Assembly: GCF_001673365.1 (NCBI RefSeq)
Contig: NZ_LZLS01000191.1
Location: 1 to 64,000, forward strand
From: Mycobacterium asiaticum
GTDB taxonomy: Bacteria; Actinomycetota; Actinomycetes; Mycobacteriales; Mycobacteriaceae
Direction: 5' to 3'
Length of the DNA: 64,000 bases
A program made the translations under genes and the position numbers. Below are positions 9,601 through 17,657 of the stretch, one piece after another; position 1 is the stretch's first letter; the number at the start of each line of letters is the position of its first letter. The notes below the pieces were generated by a model. That model was not told where the DNA came from. It saw only the letters and a list, made by a program, of their open reading frames with translations, and did no database searches.

Positions 9601-10866
9601 TCGTTGCTCGGCGAAGGCGTCGGCTCGTTGGACTTGATCAGGATCCTTCCCGACACGCGAAGAATGCTCCGACGCCAGGTCACGATCCTCGACCTGATCA
9701 GCGCCGACTCCGCCGCCAACCTGGTAGCCGACATGGCCGTTGCGGCAACGGATAACTGGATGGACCCGGCCACTGCCGAGGAGATAGAACGCGACTTCGA
9801 AACGTTGCGGGCACCGGCCGCTCGCGTCGAATCCGCCCCCGGCGCGGGTGAGACGATCGTCGTGCTGGGTGCCTCGGGAATCCTCGGCACCGGATTCGCC
9901 GGGGCCATCCTGGATCTGAAACAGTCCGGGGTCCGTTGTCCCGACGTGGTCCTGGCAGCCAGATCCCAACCCGCCGAACACGATCCGTGGACCGCGCTCC
10001 GCGATGTCGACGGTGTACGGATCGAGCAACTTGCCGCCGGTTTCGGCGCTGCGGAACTCGAGGCCCTGCTCCGCGACACCGGCGCGCGAACCGTCATCAA
10101 CTGCATCGGCAACACCAACGTGCTGGTTCCCTATCGCGAACTTCGCCCGGCCAACGTGGAGCTGGTTTCCGACCTCGTGCAGGTGTGCGCCAGCCGCGGG
10201 GCCAGGCTGGTGCACCTGTCGACGTTCGTTGTCAACGCCGATGTTGCCGCGCCACAAGTCACCGATCCCCGAGCGGCGCCCTATCCGTACGCGGCGTCGA
10301 AGTCACTGGCCGAACTGGCGGTGGCGGGAGGGCCGGCGGCTCTCGATTTCACCATCATGCGACTGCCCCGCGTGCTCGGCGAGGAGTACCAATTGCGCGA
10401 CTCCGCCGACATTCTGGTCGCGGTGGTGGACGCCTGCATCGCGCTGGGCGCATACCCCGCGCTGACGCTGACCGAAGAGGTGACCACCGGCCGCGCCGCC
10501 GCGACCGCCATCCTGCGGCTGCTGCCTGAATTGAGTGGCGCTACCGAGCTGGGTCGAGGGATCACCGTGGCGCGCGGCGAGGCCGTCGAATATGCGAGCC
10601 TGCTCGGCGACCTGGGGCTCGACGAGCTCGATGTCGCGCAGTGGAAGCAGCGCCTCGACGACAGCGAATGGGCCAAGGCCAACCCGCGTAGATGGTCGGT
10701 GGTGGATGCGTGGGTGTCCCTCGGCATGCGATTGGGCACGCGGTCCTACACCGAGTATCTGGCCGACTTTCCCGCCGTTGCCCTGGAACTCGGCCCCGCC
10801 GCCGAATTGCCTGCCGCACCAGGCGAATCGGTGCGGTCTCTGGCGCTGCGGCTTGAAACGGCCTGA
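6673..10866 (+). CDS. nrp: single-module nonribosomal peptide synthetase C-A-T-R (Nrp/ScoA/MmaA type)
   Basis: A 1397-residue synthetase starting at GTG 6673, inside the end of the ACP gene; the frame upstream of that is antiparallel noise. Domains: condensation (HHIVVDG at 145-151), adenylation (Thr-Ser-Gly-Ser-Thr-Gly near 603, Tyr-Gly-Pro-Thr-Glu near 747, Asn-Gly-Lys near 930), thiolation (Gly-Val-Gly-Ser985-Leu), and a terminal reductase (Gly-Ala-Ser-Gly-Ile-Leu-Gly-Thr-Gly near 1066, Tyr-Ala-Ala-Ser-Lys near 1204). The pocket residues read by eye give D-I-E-D-V-G-S-V-V-K, close to known lysine codes. Expected role: acylate lysine with isonitrile fatty acids and release the product by reduction. 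M. tuberculosis Rv0101 is about 2500 residues with two modules, so this version should make a smaller product, like ScoA/MmaA. Confidence 0.93.
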   Translation: MSAPDNGWVDRVPLSKSQQNLYNGVLQDGDPTLYLIGKSYRFRPLPLAGFLAALEATVCDNPVQLCVLETPATMTMTATDHPDLVPLLQFGDIVRVRSGDQSRTAEGDFELQRTWSSGIFDTALVRYTVWTDEGGDVSGLDVHAHHIVVDGGATGIIEADLARHLGAGTAAESLCVTDGLAKLAQAHRLEREKVEQSLPRLTDAVRRELTEEARLGGYGQSCTDAPGAAAKGVLTESVTISGAAFDTILRRSEAEQVPLNVLVAAAAMAVDAGIRQSTESLLVHAVDNRFADPSLNVATCLVNSVAHSVRFAPFAAVRDVVRALDRGYVKAVRRRWLREEHYRRMYLAINRTAHVEALTLNFIREACAPGLRPYLAEAPVATDIGPVEGMTVASVLDEERRTLTVSIWNRADLPERRTPQLIGERIAAALESMVGQWDQPMARCVNEWFEVGPDGALAQGDAAVKTPPPATAWFVGETGGMRRTLALRPDIYRCVAWLVQNGTAPGDVMVLTDDNTARTIDFLIACHLAGCGYSICAGSDELLMRASAIAEHIDGVKAHVFDLGTAQLPSDLDDHVSALVDERIAQVTQDMSLGTKTAYVMPTSGSTGQPKLVRVCHESLAVFCAAVTAAYGWGPQDTVAQCAPLTSDISVEEIFGAAFSGAQLVRSTAMKSGDLDGLASDLVAAHATVVDLPTAVWHLLCEDGQAIDAIGRSQLRQVVVGGEAIRPAAVDKWMNSAAAQQVSLVSSYGPTETTVVVTYLPITGEGTHEAQNRLGRPIVPNTVFVAFGEVVIVGDLVAAGYLGTAHPSFGTVTTSDGVRRRAFATADRMVIDAQGCPVFAGRKDDVVKVSGKRIDIAAVTKRISADPAITDVAVEVENGSLGVWFETQRTRQDAEDAAAAALVRQILLSVGVSSFFVVGARSIPRKPNGKVDSDKLRTIPQFADVVPALGSGADEAAVDLAQIWSRHLGTAIGPESSLLGEGVGSLDLIRILPDTRRMLRRQVTILDLISADSAANLVADMAVAATDNWMDPATAEEIERDFETLRAPAARVESAPGAGETIVVLGASGILGTGFAGAILDLKQSGVRCPDVVLAARSQPAEHDPWTALRDVDGVRIEQLAAGFGAAELEALLRDTGARTVINCIGNTNVLVPYRELRPANVELVSDLVQVCASRGARLVHLSTFVVNADVAAPQVTDPRAAPYPYAASKSLAELAVAGGPAALDFTIMRLPRVLGEEYQLRDSADILVAVVDACIALGAYPALTLTEEVTTGRAAATAILRLLPELSGATELGRGITVARGEAVEYASLLGDLGLDELDVAQWKQRLDDSEWAKANPRRWSVVDAWVSLGMRLGTRSYTEYLADFPAVALELGPAAELPAAPGESVRSLALRLETA

Positions 10867-10965
10867 TCGCTCGCGTGCCACCGGCGCGACATATAACCGA
10901 GATACACGACTCGCCGAAAAGCGTGTGCGCAGTTTATCTCTCGGCGACAACGACGATCGGCGAAG

Positions 10966-11604
10966 TCAGACTTGAAACAGCATGATGGCGAACATGATCG
11001 CCATGCCGGTGGCCGTCATGGCCTGAACCATGCTGCCCAGTCTGACCCGCCACGCCCGGGACCCTCGCCGCCGCCGCATCGTCAGGAACCGGTACGTCCA
11101 GGCGAAAGCGGCGAGCACGAAGAATGCCGCCCAAATCCAGTTGCCGGTACTGATCCAGCCGTGCGTGCCGGCACCCGCTGCATTCGTCATCTCGGGCATG
11201 TCGTCCATCCCGGCCATATCCATCCCCGGCACATCGGGCGGTAGGTGGTGGTCGATGCCGGGCGGGGTCAGATGACCGCCCATCACGGCATACATCCAGG
11301 CCATCGCCAACATCTTCACCGCGTGGTAGCCGCGCACCAAGCGGGTGCCGAGCACCCGCGCGGCGAAGATCGCCGCGATCGCGAACCACACCGCCGCGGC
11401 GAGGAAGAAGGCTTCGGCGGGGGTCGGTGGCAGGCCCAACCCCTGGGGCCAGACCATCACCGCCATTGCTATCGCCATCGTGAGGTGCAGGCCGTGGCTG
11501 ACGACCGAGGTCCAGGACTTGCGGTCGGTGACCAGCGCAAAGCCGATCGCGCTCAGCAGGAACAGGCCCGTTACCACCCAACGGAGCGGCAGATCATCGA
11601 TCAT
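10966..11604 (-). CDS. DUF5134 membrane protein with Met/His-rich loop, probably copper-linked
   Basis: A 212-residue protein with about six hydrophobic helices. Between helices, around residues 110-140, there is an extracytoplasmic-type loop with two adjacent His pairs and repeated Met/Asp (GMDMAGMDDMPEM). Methionine- and histidine-rich loops of this kind bind Cu(I)/Cu(II) in other proteins. It is divergent from the CopD/CtaG gene and near ctpB, which supports a role in copper handling; the biochemical function of DUF5134 is not established. ATG 11604 is chosen because upstream codons lack the membrane-protein character. Confidence 0.8.
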   Translation of the reverse strand: MIDDLPLRWVVTGLFLLSAIGFALVTDRKSWTSVVSHGLHLTMAIAMAVMVWPQGLGLPPTPAEAFFLAAAVWFAIAAIFAARVLGTRLVRGYHAVKMLAMAWMYAVMGGHLTPPGIDHHLPPDVPGMDMAGMDDMPEMTNAAGAGTHGWISTGNWIWAAFFVLAAFAWTYRFLTMRRRRGSRAWRVRLGSMVQAMTATGMAIMFAIMLFQV

Positions 11605-11699
11605 GCCGCGGTGCGGTCTAAGCGTTGGGGGTTCACAGTCATCGAACCTATGCGTTCCGGCCCACAGGTCGCTACGACGTGCGGTCGTAAGCTGCAAGG

Positions 11700-13682
11700 G
11701 TGGAGACGGACGGGTCGAGCGCCGATTCGGGTCTGCCTGCGCCGCGAGCACGCTCACGGCTTGTGCGGGCGACCGTGCTGACGGTCGGGTTCCTCGCGGT
11801 GGCGGTCGCCGTCGCCTGCTATGGACTGGTCTCCGGGTCGCGCCGCTACGCCGAAGCCAACAACCCATTTCCCGGCGGATTCGTCAGCGTGGCCGAACCG
11901 GTGGGGTATTTCGTCGCGTGGTTCTTGGGCGCGCTGTGTCTGGGCGCGCTGATTTTGGTGGTGATGACCTCGCGACCCGAACCGGACGGCTTGATCGATG
12001 CGGCCGCTTTCCGGATTCACCTGGTGGCCGAGCGTGTTTCGCTGGCCTGGGTAGTGGCGGCCGCGGTGATGGTCGTCGTCCAGGCCGCACACGACACCGG
12101 TATCGGACCGGCCGCGCTGCTGCGTCGTGGCGCGGTGTTCGACGCTGTTGCAGTATCGGAGATTTCACGCGCCTGGGTCGTCACGGCAATTTTCGCGGCG
12201 CCGGTCGCGGTGGCGCTGCGGTTCAGCAACCGGTGGCTCGGCCATGCGGTACTGGTCATTCCGACCTTGATCGCCGTCGTGGCGACGGCGGTGACCGGTA
12301 ACCCTGGGCAAGGTCCCGACCACGACTACGCGACGAGCACCGCCATCGTCTTCGCGGTCGCGGTGGCTGCGTTAACCGGCATGAAAGTCGTCGGCGCATG
12401 GACCTGCACGCCACGAACCCGCGGCGTGCTGATCGTGCAGGTCGGCTGCGGGGCACTGGCTGTGGTGTACGGCGCTGTGCTGTTGTACCTGCTGATCCCG
12501 GGCTGGTCGATCGGGTCCGATTTCGCGCGCCTGGGTCTTCTCGCCGGAACTCTGCTGACCCTGGTTTGGCTGTCCGACTGCTGGAGACTTATCCGGCCTT
12601 CCGACGAACCCGGCTCCAAGCCAGGCGACACCGTCGGCGCGCTGGCCACGATCGCGGCGGTCGCCGCGATGGCCGCGATGGCCGTCCAGATCGCGCCGCG
12701 GTTCCTCGCCCACCGGTTCACCGGCTGGGATGTCTTCCTCGGCTATGAACTGACCGAGCCACCGACCGTGGTCAGTGTGCTGACCTTCTGGCGGTTCGAC
12801 AGTTTCATCGGGATTGCCGGTGTGGTGCTGGCCATCGCGTATGTGTTGGGGTATCTACGCCTTCGGCGCGACGGAAACCCGTGGCCGGTCGGCAGGCTGG
12901 TGGCGTGGCTGGCCGGTTGTGTGGCACTGATCTTCACCAGTAGCTCGGGGTTACGGGCCTACGGGTCAGCGATGTTCAGCGTCCACATGGCCGAGCACAT
13001 GATCCTGAACATGTTCATTCCGGTGCTGCTGGTTCTCGGTGGACCGGTCACCCTGGCGCTGCGCGCGCTGCCGACCGCCGGCAGTGGTCATCCGCCGGGG
13101 CCGCGCGAATGGCTGACGTGGCTGTTGCATTCGCGGGTGACGACCTTCTTATCGCACCCGATAGTGGCGTTCGTGCTGTTCGTCGGCTCGCCCTTCGTCG
13201 TCTACTTCACACCGTTTTTCGATACGTTGGTCCGCTACCACTGGGGCCACGAGTTCATGGCCATCCATTTCCTGCTGGTCGGCTACCTGTTCTATTGGGC
13301 GATCATCGGCATCGATCCCGGGCCCCGTCGACTGCCCTATCCAGGCCGCATCGGTCTGCTGTTCGCGGTGATGCCATTTCACGCATTCTTCGGTATAGCG
13401 CTGATGACTATGGCGTCGCCGATCGGGGCTACGTTCTACCGATCGGTGGGAGTGCCATGGGTGTCGAGCATTCTCGACGATCAGCACCTCGGCGGTGGAA
13501 TCGCTTGGAGCCTAACGGAATTGCCGGTGGTCATCGTCATCGTCGCACTGGTCACCCAGTGGGCGCGCCAGGATCGCAAGGTCGCGTCGCGCAGTGACCG
13601 GCACGCCGACAGCGACTACGCCGATGACGAGCTGGAAGCCTACAACGCGATGTTGCGCGAGCTGTCCCGGATGCGGCGCTAG
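11700..13682 (+). CDS. CopD-CtaG fusion membrane protein (Rv0102 type)
   Basis: A 660-residue integral membrane protein with roughly 14-16 predicted helices. The N-terminal half resembles CopD (copper import), the C-terminal half the CtaG/CoxG_caa3 family with the His-Met-Ala-Glu-His-Met segment near residue 432 that could bind metal. The same size and position as Rv0102. Expected role: moving copper across the membrane or delivering it to cytochrome c oxidase. GTG 11700 follows a CAAGG; the tail is charged and cytoplasmic-looking. Its TAG stop is shared in a CTAG with the convergent HMA-domain gene. Confidence 0.88.
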   Translation: METDGSSADSGLPAPRARSRLVRATVLTVGFLAVAVAVACYGLVSGSRRYAEANNPFPGGFVSVAEPVGYFVAWFLGALCLGALILVVMTSRPEPDGLIDAAAFRIHLVAERVSLAWVVAAAVMVVVQAAHDTGIGPAALLRRGAVFDAVAVSEISRAWVVTAIFAAPVAVALRFSNRWLGHAVLVIPTLIAVVATAVTGNPGQGPDHDYATSTAIVFAVAVAALTGMKVVGAWTCTPRTRGVLIVQVGCGALAVVYGAVLLYLLIPGWSIGSDFARLGLLAGTLLTLVWLSDCWRLIRPSDEPGSKPGDTVGALATIAAVAAMAAMAVQIAPRFLAHRFTGWDVFLGYELTEPPTVVSVLTFWRFDSFIGIAGVVLAIAYVLGYLRLRRDGNPWPVGRLVAWLAGCVALIFTSSSGLRAYGSAMFSVHMAEHMILNMFIPVLLVLGGPVTLALRALPTAGSGHPPGPREWLTWLLHSRVTTFLSHPIVAFVLFVGSPFVVYFTPFFDTLVRYHWGHEFMAIHFLLVGYLFYWAIIGIDPGPRRLPYPGRIGLLFAVMPFHAFFGIALMTMASPIGATFYRSVGVPWVSSILDDQHLGGGIAWSLTELPVVIVIVALVTQWARQDRKVASRSDRHADSDYADDELEAYNAMLRELSRMRR

Positions 13683-13897
13683 CCGACGACGGTGAAGTTT
13701 CCCTCGTCCTTGAGTGCCGCCTGAACCTGCTCACGGGTGAGTTCGACATTGGTCGAAACACGTACCGCTGAGGCGCCTTCGGTGTCCAGGTCGATGCTGA
13801 CCGCGCTCACGGGCTTCAAGGCCGTCAGTGCGGTGGTGATGGTCTCCACGCAGCCCTGGCAGTGCAGCCCGGTCACCGAGAATGTCTGTTCAGCCAT
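13679..13897 (-). CDS. small heavy-metal-associated (CopZ-like) metallochaperone
   Basis: A 72-residue single HMA domain: Gly-Leu-His-Cys13-Gln-Gly-Cys16 at the first loop and a beta-alpha-beta-beta-alpha-beta length. The usual Met before the first Cys is His here. Proteins like this shuttle Cu(I) to P-type ATPases. It lies 70 bp before ctpB on the same strand but is downstream of it in the direction of transcription, so it probably forms the second gene of a ctpB-copZ unit. ATG 13897 begins the domain; upstream codons in this frame overlap the ctpB tail. Confidence 0.88.
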   Translation of the reverse strand: MAEQTFSVTGLHCQGCVETITTALTALKPVSAVSIDLDTEGASAVRVSTNVELTREQVQAALKDEGNFTVVG

Positions 13898-13967
13898 GCG
13901 CACCATCCTATCGAGGCCGCCGAAAGTGATTCTCGCGACGCCCAATCGGCGTGTTACGTCGGGAAAT

Positions 13968-16217
13968 TCACACTCGGCGAACGGATTCCGGCCCAAAGTT
14001 GCGCAGGCGCAGGCTGTTTGACACGACGAAGAACGACGAGAACGCCATCGCCGCACCGGCGATCAGCGGGTTGAGCAAGCCCGCGGCCGCAACTGGAATT
14101 GCGGCCACGTTGTAGCCGAACGCCCAGATCATGTTCATCCGAATAGTCCGTAGCGTCGCGCGCGCCAGATCCAGCGACTGCGGCACGATGTCCAGATCGT
14201 CGCGAACCAGGATGATGTCGGCCGCGCCGATCGCGACGTCGGTGCCACGCCCAATCGCCAATCCCAAATCGGCACAAGCCAATGCGGGGCCGTCGTTGAT
14301 CCCGTCGCCGACCATCGCGACGACCTTGCCTTCGGTGCGCAGCCGCTGGATCACCTCGACCTTGCCTTCGGGCATCACCTCGGCGACCACCGTGTCGATG
14401 CCGACCGCAGCCGCGACCGCCTCAGCGGCTGACCGGTTGTCGCCGGTGAGCAGAATCGTCTGCAGTCCGCGCCGGTGCAGTGCCGTAACGGCGTCGGCGG
14501 CGCAATCCTTGACCGTGTCGGTGATTGCGATAGCCGCGCATGCGACGCCATCGACGGACACGAAAACCACGGTCTCCCCGCGTGATTCGCTCTCAACCCG
14601 GGTGGACTCCAGAACGGGGTCGGCCGGTGCGGCGCGGGTGATCCAGGACGGCTTGCCCACCTCGACGTCGTGGCCGTCGACCACCCCCCGCACACCGCAG
14701 CCCGCCACCGCCGCGAAGTCCCCGACCGGAGCCGGATCCGGTGCGGCGGCCACGATCGCCGTCGCGACCGCATGTTCGGAAGCCGCTTCGACGGCCGCCG
14801 CCAGTCCCACCACCTCGTCGGCGTCGCGGCCCGCCACCGACGTCACGGTGCGCACGCTGAGTTGTCCGACGGTTAAGGTGCCGGTCTTGTCGAACACCAC
14901 GGTGTCGACGCCGTGCACGGTTTCCAGCGCGCGGTAACCCTTGATGAAGATTCCCAGCTGCGCGCCACGGCCGGAGGCGACCATCATCGCCGTCGGGGTC
15001 GCCAGCCCCAACGCACACGGGCACGCGATTACCAACACTCCGAGCGTGACGGCGAACGCGCGTTCGGTGCCGGCGCCGCTGATCAACCAGGCCGCGCCGG
15101 CCAGCAATGCGATGGCGAACACCGCCGGGACGAACACCGCAGAGATTCGGTCGGCCAGCCGCCGGGCGCGGGCCTTCTGGGCCTGGGCTTCCTCGACCAA
15201 GCGGACCATGGCCGCGAACTGGGTGTCGGCGCCGACGGCGGTGGCCTCGACGATCAACCGGCCGTCGAGCACGACGGTGCCGCCCACCACGGTCGCGTCC
15301 GGATACGCGCGTACCGGTCTGGCTTCCCCGGTCATGGCGCTGACGTCGACTGCCGCGGTTCCCTCGACGACGACGCCGTCGGCCGCGATGGTCTCGCCCG
15401 GGCGCGTCACGAAACGCTGGCGCTTCTTGAGTTCATCGGCCGGGATCACCAGTTCGGCGCCGTCGGCCAGCAGGACCGTCACGTTCTTCGCGCCGAGCGC
15501 GGCCAGCGCACGGAGCGCTCCGCTGGCCTTGGACTTAGCGCGCGCCTCGAAGTAGCGACCCGCGAGCACGAAGACGGTCACTCCGGCCGCGACCTCGAGG
15601 TAGATCGCGTCGCTGTGCAGAATCGCCTGCCAGACGCCGTGGGTTTCCCGCGGTGGCCTGGGTACGAAGACGGTGGTCAGCGACCAGACTGTGGCGGCCA
15701 CGATGCCGACAGAGATCAGCGTCTCCATCGACGCCGTTCGGTGCCGCGCGTTGCGCAGCGCGACGGAGTGGAAGGGCCACGCGGCCCACGTCACGATCGG
15801 CGCAGCGAGAGCGACCAGCACGTACTGCCACCCGGTAAACCGGGCATCCGGCACGATCGCCAACATGCTCGACATGTCGGCGAGCGGAACGAACAACACG
15901 GCGGCCACCAGCAGGCGTCGCAGCAGGCTGCGGGCATGCTCGGCGTCGGGATCACGGGAAACCCGGACCGCGTCAGTGTGCGGAGCCGCCTGGTAGCCGG
16001 CCTTCTCGACCACATCGCACAACTCGTCAACCCCGACGTCGGTCGCGTCGATGGTCGCGACTTGGGTGGCGAAGTTGACCGAGGCCCGCACGCCGGGAAC
16101 CTTGTTCAGCTTCGTCTCGACGCGGCTCGCGCAGGCCGCACACGACATACCGGAAACGTCGAGTCGAACACGCCGCGCGAAGCCTGAGTCGGCTTCCTCT
16201 ACCAGCGGCGTTGTCAC
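13968..16217 (-). CDS. ctpB: P1B-type copper-translocating ATPase CtpB
   Basis: A 749-residue P1B ATPase (Rv0103c is 752). Order: N-terminal HMA domain with Met-Ser-Cys26-Ala-Ala-Cys29, eight membrane helices, Thr-Gly-Glu actuator, Cys-Pro-Cys near residue 399 in the sixth helix, phosphorylation site Asp-Lys-Thr-Gly-Thr near 442 and Gly-Asp-Gly-Ile-Asn-Asp near 637. Cys-Pro-Cys and the Cys-x2-Cys domain indicate Cu(I). The start is GTG 16217. Location beside the isonitrile lipopeptide operon and CopD/CtaG gene keeps the M. tuberculosis order and points to a copper acquisition or trafficking block. Confidence 0.95.
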   Translation of the reverse strand: MTTPLVEEADSGFARRVRLDVSGMSCAACASRVETKLNKVPGVRASVNFATQVATIDATDVGVDELCDVVEKAGYQAAPHTDAVRVSRDPDAEHARSLLRRLLVAAVLFVPLADMSSMLAIVPDARFTGWQYVLVALAAPIVTWAAWPFHSVALRNARHRTASMETLISVGIVAATVWSLTTVFVPRPPRETHGVWQAILHSDAIYLEVAAGVTVFVLAGRYFEARAKSKASGALRALAALGAKNVTVLLADGAELVIPADELKKRQRFVTRPGETIAADGVVVEGTAAVDVSAMTGEARPVRAYPDATVVGGTVVLDGRLIVEATAVGADTQFAAMVRLVEEAQAQKARARRLADRISAVFVPAVFAIALLAGAAWLISGAGTERAFAVTLGVLVIACPCALGLATPTAMMVASGRGAQLGIFIKGYRALETVHGVDTVVFDKTGTLTVGQLSVRTVTSVAGRDADEVVGLAAAVEAASEHAVATAIVAAAPDPAPVGDFAAVAGCGVRGVVDGHDVEVGKPSWITRAAPADPVLESTRVESESRGETVVFVSVDGVACAAIAITDTVKDCAADAVTALHRRGLQTILLTGDNRSAAEAVAAAVGIDTVVAEVMPEGKVEVIQRLRTEGKVVAMVGDGINDGPALACADLGLAIGRGTDVAIGAADIILVRDDLDIVPQSLDLARATLRTIRMNMIWAFGYNVAAIPVAAAGLLNPLIAGAAMAFSSFFVVSNSLRLRNFGPESVRRV

Positions 16218-16262
16218 GCTAGCCAGGGTACAAGCCCAGCGTTGCCCGGGCCGGGGCGAGCG

Positions 16263-17648
16263 CTAGGTCCGGACGGTGGCGTGCTCGCGGATGAGGGCAC
16301 ACAGCCGCCACTGACCGGGCACGCCCTTGAGCTCCCGTTCGCCGCGATTGACGAATCGGTGCCGCGAGCCGGTCACGATGTCACGCACGGTCGAGGACAC
16401 CAGCACCTCGTCGGGACCGGCCAGGGCGGCGACCCGCGCGGCGATGTGCACGGCCATCCCGGCGACGTCTTCTTTTCGGGTGCCACGCACCTCGACTTCG
16501 CCGGCGTGGATGCCGACCCGGATCTCGATACCCAGGACGTGGACGGCATCGATGAGTGCATCAGTGCAGGCGAGCGCGGCGCTCGGACTGATGAACGTGG
16601 CGACGAAGCCGTCGCCGGCGGTGTTGACCTCACGACCGCCGAAGCGCTGTATTTCGTGGCGGACGATGGTGTCGTGGTTGTCCAGCAGGTCGCGCCAGCG
16701 GTTGTCGCCGAGCAGGGCGGCTCGCTGGGTCGAGCCGACGATGTCGGTGAACACGATCGTGGTGAGTACTCGTTCGGCGTCACCGCCGCCGCGCACCCCC
16801 GTCACGAATTCTTCGATCTCGTCGATCATCGACGCGGCGTCGCCCACCCAATACAGCGTGTCTTCGCCTGGCAGTTCGATCAGGCGCGAGCCCGCGATGT
16901 GCTCGGCCAGGTACCGGCCGTGCTCGATCGGACTGAACCTGCGGTTGTCGCGATGCAGGATCAGCGTCGGTGCGCTGACTCGCGGCAGGGTGTCGCGCAC
17001 GTCGGAATGTCTGACCGCGGTGATGATGGCCCGTGCCATGCTGGGCGACGCGGCGCGGTTGCCGGCCATGTCCCACCACGCCCGAAAAACGTTGTCGCCG
17101 GCGACAGAGGGCGCGATGATGCCCAGCATGTCAAAGCCCTGCTCGACGGCATCCGGTTCGATCGCGATCGTGGTGTAGGGATCGCTATCGCCGATCTCGT
17201 GGCCGATCGGATAGTCGGGCGCGCGCAGCGTGCGCGCCGCGCCGTTGATGCAGATCAGGCTGCTGACCCGTTCGGGAAAGTCGGCGGCGAGCACCAAGCC
17301 GGTCATGGTGGTGAAACCGGGGGCCAGGATCGTGGCCCGCTCGCACCCGACCGCGTTCATGACCGCGATCGCGTCGCGTGCCCACGCCTTCGGCCCGATC
17401 ATGTCCGGTGACGAGACGCGCGACGACAGGCCGATTCCGCGCTGGTCATAACGGATCACCCGGGCGAACGACGCCAGCCGGCGGTGGAAGCGGTACATCG
17501 ACGGCTCCGAGTCGACCGTGTCGATCGGGATCGATGGGCCAGGCAGCACCAACACGTCGATGGGTCCGTCGCCGAACACCTGATAGGCGATGTCCACTTC
17601 GCCGCAGGTGGCATAGCGGGTTCTGGCGGTCCCAGGCACCTGCGCCAC
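16263..17648 (-). CDS. lipJ: alpha/beta hydrolase-class III nucleotidyl cyclase fusion LipJ
   Basis: A 461-residue fusion; M. tuberculosis LipJ (Rv1900c) is 462 and is very similar in the parts I recall. Residues 1-285 form an alpha/beta hydrolase domain; about 290-460 form a class III adenylyl/guanylyl cyclase with metal ligands Asp302 (Phe-Thr-Asp-Ile-Val-Gly-Ser-Thr) and Asp346. The base-specifying Lys of canonical cyclases is Asn342, as in Rv1900c, which is a non-canonical adenylyl cyclase. The hydrolase nucleophile elbow reads Ala-Pro-Gly111-Phe-Thr and appears to lack the serine. In M. tuberculosis lipJ is far from ctpB, so this location reflects rearrangement or insertion. Confidence 0.9.
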   Translation of the reverse strand: MAQVPGTARTRYATCGEVDIAYQVFGDGPIDVLVLPGPSIPIDTVDSEPSMYRFHRRLASFARVIRYDQRGIGLSSRVSSPDMIGPKAWARDAIAVMNAVGCERATILAPGFTTMTGLVLAADFPERVSSLICINGAARTLRAPDYPIGHEIGDSDPYTTIAIEPDAVEQGFDMLGIIAPSVAGDNVFRAWWDMAGNRAASPSMARAIITAVRHSDVRDTLPRVSAPTLILHRDNRRFSPIEHGRYLAEHIAGSRLIELPGEDTLYWVGDAASMIDEIEEFVTGVRGGGDAERVLTTIVFTDIVGSTQRAALLGDNRWRDLLDNHDTIVRHEIQRFGGREVNTAGDGFVATFISPSAALACTDALIDAVHVLGIEIRVGIHAGEVEVRGTRKEDVAGMAVHIAARVAALAGPDEVLVSSTVRDIVTGSRHRFVNRGERELKGVPGQWRLCALIREHATVRT

Positions 17649-17657
17649 GGCTACAGA

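Noticed and set aside
14913..16187. 424-codon plus-strand ORF opposite ctpB
   Set aside because: Shadow frame; ctpB carries all P-type ATPase motifs.
16242..17411. 389-codon plus-strand ORF opposite lipJ
   Set aside because: No domain, Asp/Arg/Gly bias of antisense frames, and lipJ on the other strand is certain.
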